This document shows, piece after piece, positions 1 through 12,496 of a stretch of DNA of 64,000 nt. The DNA lies in contig CM055885.1 in assembly GCA_029582165.1 (NCBI GenBank), positions 12,398,729 through 12,462,728 of the forward strand, written 5' to 3'. The translations under genes and the position numbers were made by a program. The first letter of the stretch is position 1; every line of letters starts with the position of its first letter. Origin of the DNA: Portulaca oleracea (Eukaryota; Streptophyta; Magnoliopsida; Caryophyllales; Portulacaceae). The notes under the pieces were generated by a model. The model worked only from the letters and a program-made list of their open reading frames with translations. It was not told the origin of the DNA and made no database searches.

Positions 1-805
1 TAATCATCTGACTCTTCATCAACGCTCTCACTATCAAAGCTCCCTGCATCATCCTTGCCATCACAAGGTTGAAAGTCATCATCATCGACCTCATCATCGG
101 GAAACTTAACCCCCATAATGTTATTACCTGGAAAACAGGTGATATATTGAGTGTCGATGTGCTTATATATTGGATGTCTAAAGTTGTCTTTAGGGGGAAA
201 AAAAAGTCACCTGCAATAACACTGTCATTTTTAGATACTCTGCTGGTGCTCTTACTCCTTGTACTCATTGAGGTTGGAATGGAGTTACTTTGGTGATGAT
301 ATCTTGATTCACCAGCATTAAGAGACCCCCTAGACCCCACAGACTCAACCCCTGATTTACTCTTATACATACCCTTTCTAATGGCTGTGCTTTTAGGCAT
401 TTTCAACTTACCTAAAGATCTAGTACTTGATTTAGCAGGCTTGTCATCATTATCGGGAAATGTAGGAATACACGGAACATTCTCAGAAGTACTCCTTCTT
501 ATAGGAAGTTTGGTTCTACCACCCAATGTAGGAATATAAGACACGTTTTCCTCGGGCAACCTCAAATCATAATTTCTTAAACCCCTAGATAACTCTAACA
601 ACGTTCCAGCTTCCTCACCAGAGCTAACCCAAATATCAATCTCACTCCTCACCTCATTTTCGAACCATATATACAAATTTTCTAAGTCAACCTCTTTATG
701 GATATAAACAGTCTTCATGTTCTTCAAATAAGAAAGTAATGGATATTTGGGTAACCAGAACTTCTCAGCTGCAACCTTTTCTTCCAACTCAGTAAATACA
801 TACAT
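1..805 (-). pseudogene. Unidentified acidic-tailed protein, 3' part, frameshifted
   Basis: A minus-strand reading frame runs from about base 805 to the window edge. It begins with an in-frame ATG at 805 (or a later one at 717, MKTVYIHKEVDLENLYIWFE), continues through Ser/Arg-rich sequence and ends in an Asp/Glu-rich stretch near bases 1-100. Two breaks are visible. A TGTA tandem duplication near 803-810 shifts the frame relative to upstream coding-like sequence (RLMNFEGQKLRIEIPD, about 825-870). A T8/C5 homopolymer near 195-207 shifts it again. The protein is not recognised. The acidic tail and the transposon-rich surroundings would suit the N-terminal part of a Mutator-type transposase, but no catalytic motif is in view, so this is a guess. 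The gene continues past the left edge. Confidence 0.4.
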
Positions 806-1540
806 AAAGTAAACTAGATTTATCTGTGTCAGGTATTTCTATCCTTAGTTTTTGACCCTCAAAGTTCATGAGACGTACACTTCCTCATGACTACAAAAAA
901 AAGAAAAAAAAGATCACATACCATAAGAATATCACTAACAAAACACAACAAACACAAGCCAAAACTTGACACAATAAAAAAATCACTAATAAATCAAAAC
1001 TTGACACATACCATCACTAATATTGCAAAAAAAAAAAAAACTATAAGCCACATGGGAATAATTTGAACCCAAAATTACAGTTTTTTTTTTTTTTTTTTTT
1101 TTTTTGCTTTGGTTTATGTTAAATTACAGTTTTAGGTGCTTTCACATGCTTGGCAATGACATACTTGACAATGACATTCCTAGTGTGAGTTCCATTCTCA
1201 CAACTCGAATTAGATGAAGATTGAAGGTGTCTGCTTTCATATATTTAACACTGATAAGCCTTAGACAATATAATTCTGCTTACATTACAGATCTTTCTGA
1301 TGAGAATAAGCCTTCCCTTCTACATCATCCACACAGTTGAAAGACATTAAAATTTTCATATATTAAACAACAATCCAAAATTATATATTCATCAAAATCC
1401 TTTCCCACTCCAATAACAATCTACAAATTCATACCATCACATTTTCAAACTGTACAATCAAATTGCTATTTTCAAACAGTACAATCAAAATCCTAAACCC
1501 TAAACCCATTTAAAAGTTAAAAATTTTCATACAACATACC
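806..1540. other. AT-rich non-coding stretch
   Basis: No convincing coding sequence beyond the short upstream fragment near 825-870. It holds A-rich runs near 893-911 and 1027-1041, a T25 tract at about 1081-1105, and a short telomere-like motif (CCTAAACCCTAAACCC, about 1491-1507). It probably contains an intron and leader sequence of the minus-strand gene to the left. Confidence 0.4.
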
Positions 1541-1790
1541 TGTTCGTCTGCAACAAGCGACCGCCGGCGACGACATATTCAGGCCGGGGCAGGATGCGAT
1601 CGCCGACGATAGAGCTGTTCGGCTATGTCTCCGTCTGCGTCTGAGTCAAGCCGGGCAGGATGTGTCTGCGTCGTTCGTTTGCAGCAAGCAGCTGCCAGAG
1701 ACAGATGTAGGGCGGTGCAGATGCGACCGCCGACGATGGAGGAGCAGGCAACAAGGAGCAAAATCGTTCGTTGCAGAATGAATTCAAAAC
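1541..1790 (-). other. Candidate first exon of the minus-strand gene
   Basis: GC-rich, CpG-rich sequence reading leftward that ends at 1540/1541 in a consensus splice donor (CAG followed by GTATGT on the minus strand). A short frame starting ATGTCGTCG at about 1575 runs to the donor. Two related GC-rich stretches (GCGACCGCCGGCGACG near 1557, GCGACCGCCGACGATGG near 1723) look like a local duplication. The matching acceptor was not identified with certainty. Exon status is inferred from composition and donor only. Confidence 0.3.
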
Positions 1791-1792
1791 TT

Positions 1793-2107
1793 CTAACTTT
1801 TATTATTTATTTGTTTTTTTTTTGCTACTTAACTATAGTTAGGGAGAAAGCTTACGAGATGTATTTTTTTTTGTTATTAAGCCTACCATTTGGAATAGGT
1901 AAAAAAAGTGTCTACCACTTGAAATATCCAATACTTAATGCCTACCATTTGAAATTTTCTAATAAAATAAAATAAAATATATATATCAAAAGGTGTTTGG
2001 TAGTATTTTTAAACTGACAATGTTCAATCAAGCCCCAGAAACTGCCTCATGGTTGTGAAGTTTTACTTCATTTTCTTCCTCCCCGTGTAACTTCAATATC
2101 CAATTTA
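1793..2107 (+). promoter_or_regulatory. Probable EXS gene promoter, possibly bidirectional
   Basis: Lies between a leftward GC-rich candidate exon and the rightward EXS leader. It is AT-rich, with a TATA-like ATATATATC near 1979-1987 about 50-130 bases before the GC-richer leader. No other element is recognised. The assignment rests on position and composition. Confidence 0.3.
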
Positions 2108-2520
2108 ATGACTAGGAACTATCCGTTGCACTTCTTCCTCAGATCTCTGTTTTTCACACTCCTCTCATTCACCTCAACCTCACTGTCCCGGCCGATCTCC
2201 GGTGACAACAGCTCTTTCTCAGGCCGCCGGCAGTCGTCGGCGTGTATCTCATTGTTGCAACTTCTGTCCGACAAAATCAACGGTAAATGATTTTGGTTTG
2301 AACTAATTTGAATTGCCAATTGCAGGGAAAAATGTTTTTTTTTTTTTTTTATGATGTAATTTAGTGTTTTCATGAACTTGGCGAATAGTTAGCTAAATGT
2401 TTGATTTGATTAGTCGCTTGTTTTTTGATGTGTGTGGTTGTTTGTTTGTATGCTAAGCAGCTACAAGGTTTCAGAGTGGCGTTATTGCATTGTAGTCTGT
2501 AGTTTGAACGACATCTGTCT
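2040..2520 (+). other. EXS 5' leader with probable leader intron
   Basis: Sequence before the EXS start codon is pyrimidine-rich and contains a plausible leader intron: a GTAAAT donor at 2283 and a GCTAAGCAG acceptor ending at 2460. The start codon follows 60 bases later at 2521. Leader introns are common in plant membrane-protein genes. No transcript evidence is available, so the transcription start is unknown. Short frames in this stretch (2108-2290 and its antisense) are treated as non-coding. Confidence 0.4.
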
Positions 2521-3448
2521 ATGTTTGGGGGATCTGTGAATACCAACAGTCCCCATCTCCGGAAATCTGGGAGCCGACCTGTTTTTGGTGAACTTGGTAC
2601 GTTCTTTGTCTTTACCCCCCAATCTTACTTTGGGCTCAATTGCTCTGCTCTCAATCTCTTATAGTTTAGGTTATCGTGTCAAAATTTTGTAATTGAGGAT
2701 GCAATGAGGACTGAGTGTGAATCCAAAATGAATCTGAGTTGGGAAAATTGAGCTCACATGCTTCATCAAGGGGTTGTGTTAGGCTAAATGACTTTCGTTG
2801 CCTGCTGGGCAATTGGCTTCTGTAGGAATTTGGTAGAACTCTTAAATGGTTGAACGTGGTATGCACCTAAAGGATTATGGAAAACTTTGAAGATGTTATG
2901 CAAATGCCGAAATCAAGTATGCGAAACTTAGAACTTCGTGCTCAAAACTTTGAACAGGGTGTGCCTAGTCTTTAACAGCAGCATTAGCATTATTTCCTGT
3001 GTCTTGCCCAAGGCAGAAAGGGTGCAAATGATCCTGGAGCCTGGGTGAAGACTAGAAGTTTCGTCTGTTTTCGAAGGCCTTTTAGAAATGGGGGTCAAAT
3101 TAGAAGGATAGACAACCAAAACTGGTTGTCTTGGACCTTAAGATCCAAAAGGCACACAAAAAGGTGCAAAAAGCGTGGTTTCTGGGGCTTCCTGGAGGGT
3201 CTGGGCTTGACCTCATCAGATGCACCACAAATGTGCTCTGCATCTTCTTGAGCCTAGTGTGTCGTGCTTTTCCTGAAAAAACCATGGTACTCCCGGGAGC
3301 ACTATGCTCAGTGCACCCGGGAGCCTTTTTTTTTTTTTTTTTGGTAACAAAATGAGCCTATTTTGTCTTTAGTCTAAATTCAATTTTTAAATTCTAGCTC
3401 AACCTATTTGTACTTAATTATGGATTTTTAATTTGTAGTTGCTAATGC

Positions 3449-3524
<76 letters not shown>

Positions 3525-6500
3525 TTATGTTGAGTATTTGATATTAGTAATTTGTAATTTGTAATTTTACTCTTTTTTAGCCAGGCGCATTCGAGTCCCT
3601 CTTGTTATATGTTTTATAGTAGAAAAAAGGAGCTCACTAGATGGAACACTTTTCAAAATAAGCCTACAACTTGGAATATTTTATAAATTGATTGACAACT
3701 TGGAATAGACAAAAGTTGGAGCCTACCAAATGAAATTTCCCTAATTAATATTTCCGTCCCCCTTAACGGGCTAGCTTCGTCCCTGGACATTATGAACATC
3801 CATCTTAAAAATTAATTATGGAATTGTAGTATATATTTTTGAATATCCATATTAGAATTATGAACATAGTATAACTTTCTAAACATGCTATTTAGTGAGT
3901 ATTTTTATTACACATTATGAAGATCCACTTTAAAAATTATGAACACGAAAGTACATCTCTCTCGACATCCATATTAGAGGTTATAAACATCATAGTATAG
4001 CTTTATGAACATGTTATTTAGTAAGTATCCTTTTTAGACATTATGAGCATCCATCTTAAGAATTCTGAACATTGTAGTATATCCTTATGAACATATATTT
4101 TGGAAATTATGAACATCATAGTTTAGTTTTATGAGCATAATTGTATAACTGTTGTATCTGTAAAATTTTATGAGCAACCTTTAAAAAAATATTTAACATT
4201 TTTCTAAAATAAAATGTTGCATGAAAAAAATAAAATAAAGAAAAAGGAAAAAGAAAAGAAAAAATGGTTATGGGCGCACCATGCACGGTGCTCAGCACGA
4301 TCAAGGTGCTAAGTTTTTCCTTGCTTTCAATCTAGGACTCTAGGTTGAGCGGTGAAATTTAAGTTGTATAATTTGCTAAATATGCATTTTAACTTCTTGT
4401 CGGGCCTTTTCTTGGAAAGACAATGTTCCCTATGAGTGAGAGAAACAAAGTGTTGATCTTCGCTATTGAAGGAAAGACATTTGAAGATAACTACTTCCAC
4501 TAGTGAAAATCATTTTTTCATTAATCTTTCTCCCAACTGATCAATCAGCGGCTAATGCTAGTAATACAATGTGCATGGTTAGGTGAAACCGGTGCTGAAG
4601 AGGCTCCTTTGCATTTGGCTGCGGTTAATGAAATGAAGGGTTTCACTGCCCCACTAACTAACTCTGTGATGATGCCATCACCCACTTTCTTGTGGAGATT
4701 TAAGGTAATTAACATCTTCCTAGAAACATGTATACTGCTCTTGTTATGTGTTTTTCGTGTCAGGATTATTTCTTTTGATAGGAAAAATATATACTAATAA
4801 TTGGATTGAAAGAAAAGATGCTCAACTAGCATCATACAAAGTTATGTAGAACAACCAGAAAACAAATTGTCCAAAAATCTACCACATCCAAAGGAGAAGA
4901 GCTAACTTCCCATTCACCCAAAAGAAAAGAGACTTGGCAATTGCCTTGCATTCTCTGAAGAGGGATTTCAACCCTTCAAAAGCCCTTTGGTTCTTTCCTC
5001 TCCAAATTAACCCAAAAAATCACATGTGGTATAACTAACATCCTCCAACATCCTTTTGTTCTTCCCACTTTGTTAGCAGGGTCAGTTGGTTGCTAGTGAT
5101 TATCCTCCAACAGCTTTTCATTCATCCCACTTTGTTTAGTTTGGATATTGCATCTTCCTTTTTGGTATCTGCATCTTCTGGTAGTTCTAAAGGATTAATG
5201 CAATCGTTAATCATGGATTCCAGAACTTGGCCATGTAGATTTGCCGTGTTGTCTGTTAGGTTGAACTAATCCCTAAATTCATTGGGGTTAATTCTGACTG
5301 GAATTTGGTTATTATATGTTAGATTTCAGATTTCTCCCACCCCTATTTATCCTCCCATTTTTTTGGGGATGGGTAAGTAAAACGGGTGGTCACCTATGTA
5401 CAAAAAGGGGCAGCCAAAAAATAACCTCCCTCTACCTTTCTACAATGAACAGATCAACAAAGTCTGCAAAATCAACCTGTACAGCGAAAATTAGCTTTGG
5501 TATTTATCTGGCTAAAGTTTCCTTTCATTTTGAAGCATGGTTACATGGGGTAAGAGGATTTCATCTAGTGTGGAATAATCTGTTGTACACTACTTAATTT
5601 GTTGTGTTAGAACACTTCATGTTCGTTGTTTTTCTTTTAGGATAAAACAATACACCATTGGAACCATCCATTTAAGTTTGCCATAAACTACTACAAACAC
5701 TGCTGAGGATTATGGATTGAAGTATGCTGATTGTAGATTTGTTCAACATAATTTGGATAGTTGAAAAAGATTAGTTCTTCAACTTAGATGATAGTAATGG
5801 ACTAAAGTATAAATGCCTTATTAAAGCTCCTCTGTTTCTTTTCAATGAAGTAGGTAGTAAATGATTTCTAAATCTTGGTCAATTGGAATCAGTCTCTCTA
5901 AATTGCAAAATTTTGGGGGTAAGACTGCTACATCCGACGCCTCCATACCTTGTCTGGCGTGATTTCAGAGTAGTGGTTTTGGTTTAAAGATTTGTTTGAC
6001 ATGCAAATTAATACCTTGTTTTTTTAACTTGTATGTCTGTCTTAGTAACAAACCTTTTACATAGATCGCCATCATTTGAGAAGTGTGGTGTTTATTGAAT
6101 TTGGTAACCAAGCTTTACACTGAACCATTGTTTTTGGTATGTATGGTTTGGGGTGATGGTCTACTCCCTAGTCAAGGGTTGTTTTGTAGCCTCTGATTTC
6201 TTAGGTGTATTGTCACTGCATGCTGATGAATGTGGTGGGAATCTCATGCTTTCAATTGGAGAAGCTATCATCAATTTTCCTTGAGCTATAGGTTTTTAAT
6301 ATGTAAATTTGATTAATTCAAAGAGTCATTCTATTTGTCTTTGATTCGTTGCTAGCTTGCTATTCTACCTTATTGTGCCATATCCTAATTTCATTGATTT
6401 GCAGGTTTTGCTGTTTTTTATATGGGGCTTCTGTTGTTGCAAGGCTAGTTTCATTCTACCCTTTTCCTTTCTTCTCAAATTCCATTGGTCGGGGGTAGCG

Positions 6501-9500
6501 CTATCTTGACGTGGTGATTGACTTTGAACTCATGTTGCCTGCAATTTTGTTACTGGCAGATTGGATGGGATTCCGTAATGAAAATGGGTGCAGATCTGAG
6601 AGATTTGTTCCTGTATGAGGCATTTTTGTACTACAATCCTCTTCTCCTCGTGGTTAGTAAAAGTACTAGTTTGGTGTTTCCTTTACCCTTATAAAGAAAA
6701 TTCGTTTGTGTTTCTTTTACAAGAGTAACCATTTATGTTCTTAATTTTTGTGGACTTTCATTGCAGACCTTGGTGGTGTGGCTTTGGGGAATAAATTTGT
6801 GGGTGTTTTCTCAGGCCAATGTTAATTATGGAAAAATTTTTGATCTTGATCAGAATCATCTGACTCATAGGGAAATATGGAAGGTAATGCATTGCTCCTT
6901 TCTCTTTGATGTAATAGTTATACGAAGAGACGCAATCAATAGCAATGACCCACGATATCACCATTCCTCAAGGATTTTGGCAGCCTTACTGTTGCAGGAA
7001 TTAGAGAGGTTGCTCCTTGTATTCTACAAGAAACATGCGAAAAGAAAACACATTCGTTCAGTTTTTTTGTATTGTTTGGATCTCATAGATGTTAGTTTAG
7101 TGGTAATTTTTGGAGCTTCTAAGCAGACCTAAATTTTCATTAGATCTTTGGTTTAGAGTAGAAGTCGGATTAGAGATGAATTCGAGTAAAGGAAACTTTG
7201 GGGGAAGTTGGTAAAGGTGTCTTGCGGTAATTGAGAATAATGGAGAATTGGAGGATATTCACGAGAAAAGAAGTATAGGAGCAATAGGAAATACATGAAT
7301 TGTCAAACTTAAAAACCCCAAGGACATGGTAGAAAAAGCACTTGTTTATTAACAGAGTAATAGAAATACATATCAATATATTTAAGAATAATAATTAGAT
7401 ATTTATATGTTTTAGTTTCCTATTCATATTAGGAATATTATAGTTTCCTAAGTTGTTTAGGATTGTTATTCTAATTTCCTAATTCTATTAGGTTTAGTAT
7501 TAGGCAGGTTGTTTACCTATAAATGAGGGCTTTGCTAGCCTTTATGAAGGAGACTACATTGAATATTGAATACAATTATTACGTACAAGTATGCTAATCG
7601 TTCTTTGAATCCAGCACAGGGATGCTTTGATTCGGAGTATCTAGAAGTCTAGGAATGTTGCTATTTTCTGAAATGAAGAGGTTAATAACTTAATATTGTT
7701 CAAGCTTTGGTTCATGCAAGGGTCGCCTGGCCGGGGTGGCAGCTGGGTGGTGGTTAATGGGCGGAGGGGTGGTGGTTTCAGGCAGGGACAGCGCTAGGGT
7801 TTAGAGTTTTCTGGGCAGATTGTTCTTTTTTTTGCATTTTTTTAGGGAAAGTGGGTGGCAGCAGAAAAAAAAAAAGAAAAAGTTTGGAGAAACTGGGAAT
7901 CAAGATCTGTTTTGATACCAAGTTGATAGAGAACTAGAAAGCTATAGAAAAGAATTCAGCAACTTGCTGGATTGGGGAAACAGATTAGCATCCCTATGCT
8001 TAATCAATAATAATTGTATTCAATATGAATGTATTATGTTCCATAAAGGCTAGCAAAGCCCTTATTTATAGGTAAACAACCTACCTAATACGAAGCCTAA
8101 CAGAAATAGGGAACTAGAATAATAATCCTAAACAACTTTGGAAACTATGATACTCCCAATATGAATAGGAATCTAAAACATATAAAATATCTAGTTATTA
8201 TTATTCCTAAACTTCTTCCTAAAATAAGTCTTCAGTCCTCCATCACATCTGTTAAAGATGTCCTATCATGGAATGGTGATAAAAACCATTGGAACTTAAC
8301 TTTCTTACGAAGATCAAATGATTGGGAAGAGGAAGTGTGTTCAAATTGTCGATTTTGTCTATAATATTAAGGTAGGTCTTGAAGGCAATGATGACATCTC
8401 TCGCATTGTAATACGTGGGCAATTTAGTGGGAATAGTTTCTGCAAAGAAATGTTTTAAGGAGTTGCACGAAAGAGACTTTCTGGGTCAAACTATTTGGAA
8501 GTCTAAAGCTCCCAGTAAAGCTTGTTTTCTTGCTTGGTGGCCACCAAAGGAAAGATACCTTCTGAAGACATGCTTATACTTACTAGTAAGTGCCCTTTCT
8601 GTGTTGAGGAAGAGTCCATTAACTGCCTTTTTATTCGCTGTCCTTGGGTCTTTCTCCTTTGACATTTGGTGTTTACTTTGATGAGGGTCATTTGGGTGCA
8701 ACCTCTAGGTTTAAGAGATGTCTTAGTGGCGTAGAGAGGAAGATTGAAGAAGAGTTGGTTTCTTAGTGTTTGGAATTTGTCCTTTGACTATTTAGTGGTG
8801 CATTTGGATGGAAAGAAATTCCCAGAATTTTAGTTGTAGAAAGCTTAAGGGATTGAGGCTTTTTTCTTTTTGTTCAAGCTTCCTTTTGTATATGGCTAAC
8901 ATATTTTGATTACTCATACCAAAAAAAAAAAAAAAAAGCCCGCTCCTGCTCCACACCCTGCTTTGCAGGACTTTTGGAGTATTGGATTTGTTCGATTAGT
9001 GGTGAGGCTGGTAGTGTTTGTGGAGACTGTCCATTTTCCTTTTCCTTAAATTATTATGTCATTCTGTGAAATGTTTATACTCTTGTAGCTCATTGTTCTG
9101 TTGCGGTTGCAGTGTGCTACTTGGATGACCATTGTTGTACCAACCAGCATGACAGCGTACCTCTATCTGTATTCTGACGGGGAAGTATCATTGGCAGCAT
9201 CTCAACCAGTGTAATAGATGTTTCCTTTTCTGAGCATTTGTAATCAGATTCTTAATTCGATTAGGTTTATAATTTGCTTTTTGCCTTATTAAAGGAGAAG
9301 AATATTCAGTCTCTATCATCTGTATGCTATTAGAACTTATTTCCTACTCCTGATGTGATTGTTATATCTTTCCGTCTCTGCTGTGCTTTTGTCATTTCTG
9401 TAAGTATGAATTCCACTCTATCTACTGGTTGGGACTGAGGGGAAATCTATCATCATAGTCACTTTTTTCAAAAGAATTCGCCATCCTGCTGGCGACAAAA

Positions 9501-12465
9501 TGAAAAGGTCACTTTATTTGAGTTGGATTTGACTCTCATAATTGGTATCTCCAACTTCATTGAACCCAAGTTGTATCAATGGATCTTCATTTAGACTGTC
9601 GTAGTTGCATTTGAAGCTCTTGAGCATGCTCCTGATGAAGAACTTTAATTATATAAGTTATCAAAGAATTTCAGCTGCAGATATTCATATAAACATGTTG
9701 AATTGTGGCTTTCGGAAGTTATGCCGATTCTTAACTTCTTTTGCACAGCAGTCTTACGCGCAAGCGATATTTATGTGTCGGTTGTTAGTGATTTTTAAAA
9801 CGATAATGGTACTATACTTATCTTAGATATTCTCATATTGGCTTGAGATGATATTTATGCTTTTCTATTTCTTGTTGCATGGAAAGCAGGAAAGGAGGCC
9901 TTTGGTCATTTCGTTGCTTTAGTTGCCTTTTCCAATAATATGATCAATTTATTGACTATCCTTGTTGATGTACGCACTCAAAGTCAGAGGGCATATCATT
10001 AAGTAGTCTCTTGCCTGTATGATGGAAAACTGAAAGTCTTGTAAATTTGATGTTATATCATGTGTTACCATACTGCTTCTTGGGGCTTAGTTAAAAGAAG
10101 AACACATTTAAGATTAGTTTTTAATTTGATGGGTCATATTGTATCTCTAGCTGTATCTGCTTTATCGTTTAGTCTTGGCATTAATTTTGCTTGATATTCT
10201 CAGTCCCTCCTAGGTTACCCTCAAAGGGAACTGAAATATAAAGTTGTAGAACATTTGGATAAAATTTAGATGCTATAGTATTCGCTACAGAGAGCTGGCA
10301 TTTGATGTGGAATAGTGTTGAATTTAACTGCTGACGTTTTGAATTTACATGGCTGTGCAGGTTCTTCTGTACATTGCTGTTATTATGCTTTTGATATTTC
10401 CATTTGATATCTTCTACTTATCCTCCCGTTACTATCTGCTGCGAGAACTTTGGAGGATAGTTTTTCCCATACAGGCAAGTTAACTGTTGCTAAATATTTT
10501 ACCAATCGAATTGAGTACTGTACTGATAACTCAAATTAATGAAAACAACAGAATCAATGCATGCTTGCTAGTGGTCATTTCTGAGCAAAATATATCTACT
10601 TGATGTTTATTTTTTTGTTTTTCTTCTCTTAGGCGTGATCGTCGTCGGTGAAATTATTCCTTTCTACTCTCTGTTAGGTAATTTGAGTAGCCAGAGTTCT
10701 TTGAACATTTTGTCGGTTAGTCATTAGTCACCCTGTCAATGTTTTGTTTATATTTTGTCAGCAGCGGGTTACTCGTATTATTCATAGTTAGCATATATTG
10801 CTTTTATTTCCCATAATTCTGAATTTCCTTTCCTACTTAAATATGATCATATGCTATTTTGGGGATGGGGAACTGAAAGGAAAAACTTTAGTTAAATACT
10901 GTTGGATCTTAACTGGACAACTCATAGATACTGTTACATGTTTACAGACATGAGACCTGTATAGGGTTTGGATTTTCTCCTCTTTGTCTATAATAGCATG
11001 AGGCTGAGCCATGCTGCCTTCCCTAGAAACCCACTTAGGCTGGGGCCTTGGCTGCATTCCCAGTACTTTTTGTATATCCTTTCACTTGGCGCCAGTTTAT
11101 ATTTCTCCTAGCTATCTTTTTGTGCATTTCTTTTTCTACCCTTCTCCTATATGAAGTGTTATGGCATATGTACCCCAAAAGACTTTGTATGGCTCCAAGG
11201 ATGTTGATGTATCCTTTAAATGGGTTTCACTTTTTATTTATTTTCTTTTTGGGAAAAGGTTGGGGGGGGGGGGGGGTAGGGGTAACCTTAACCTTAAAGC
11301 TAACCAACACCCCTACCTCAAAAAAGAAAGGGGAAAAGAACAGGGAAACAAGAAAGGGGCTAAAAAGTGAAAAGAATGAAGAATGGGGAAATCTTAGAAA
11401 TATTTTGGTCTGTAGTTCTACACATGTGGTAGTGAAAGTAAGCTTTTTAACATTCTCTGTTGAATAGTTTTGGCTTTTCTGAATTATTTTCCTCCTATTG
11501 TTAATGCAGGCAATAACATTTTCCGACTTCTTCTTGGCTGATATTCTGACATCAATGTCAAAGGTAATGTTGCTAGTCTCTGTCAAAACTTTACCAGTTT
11601 CCGTTTCAAAGTGAAATAATGCAGATGTACAACCACAGCCTTACTCCCTTTCGTCCTCATTTGACTTGTAGTTATTAGATATCATCTGTCTTCTTGAAGC
11701 TTTTTTACTTTTTTTTTTCTTTTTCTGAACAAGTTATCAAAATTCAAAAGATTGCATTAGAGAGACTCTAAGGGGGTGCCACCCATGTACAAACTCTCTT
11801 CTTGAAGATTGTTTTATGTTTATTTTATGCTGGATAATGCTTGTGTCAAGGGTCTAAGAGTTGGTAACTAAAAGAACAGGCCATTTATTTTTTTGGCCCT
11901 TAGGATGTAGTTTTTTTTTGTAATCTTAAGGTTTTTTCAGAAAGCTTTAGCCAGAAACAGAAATATGGCCACTTCAGTGTTGCTTCTGTGAAAGAATATC
12001 AAATGAAAATGTGAAGATTGAAGGACTATTTAATGAGATGAAAAAGGGACGGGCGAGCGGAGAGCTTGAAATTATCGTCTTTAATTGTAGTAAATGAGCT
12101 ATCTGCATGAAATTAGAAATATTCTTGAATCGGGTATAACAAAGCATAATGTCACGCACTGGTTCCTGTGTAAATCTCTGAATCCTAATTAAAATAATGT
12201 TATTCATATGTTGCTTGTGGAACTCTTACCAGTTAACCATCTCCATTCAGAATTGAAGCTGGTAGGTGCCAGCGGACATTATTGGGTGTTATTTGTTAGT
12301 GTTGAAGTTAAGTTGTCATATTTAGGGGTTTGTTGAAGTAAAGTAGTTGTTCATATACTTCTTTATATGAGGCACCAAAGATTCGAAAAAGTTCATTTAT
12401 AGGTCAATCAAAGTTTGGGTGACATTTTTCGGACCTAAGAACTTTGGATAAATATTGTGGCGGGA

Positions 12466-12496
<31 letters not shown>

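Noticed and set aside
1491..1507. Telomere-type CCCTAAA motif
   Set aside because: Only two units. Too short for an interstitial telomere. Similar words occur in many plant promoters and by chance.
3285..3325. Palindrome CTCCCGGGAGCAC...GTGCACCCGGGAG in EXS intron 1
   Set aside because: Single imperfect copy next to a poly-T tract. Could be the end of an old element, but no partner end or target duplication was found.
11263..11277. Recurrent poly-G or poly-C runs (also 19690, 20780, 24119, 27341, 33270, 44040)
   Set aside because: Noted as a window-wide curiosity. The tracts have no common flank and are probably slippage-prone homopolymers or assembly artefacts.
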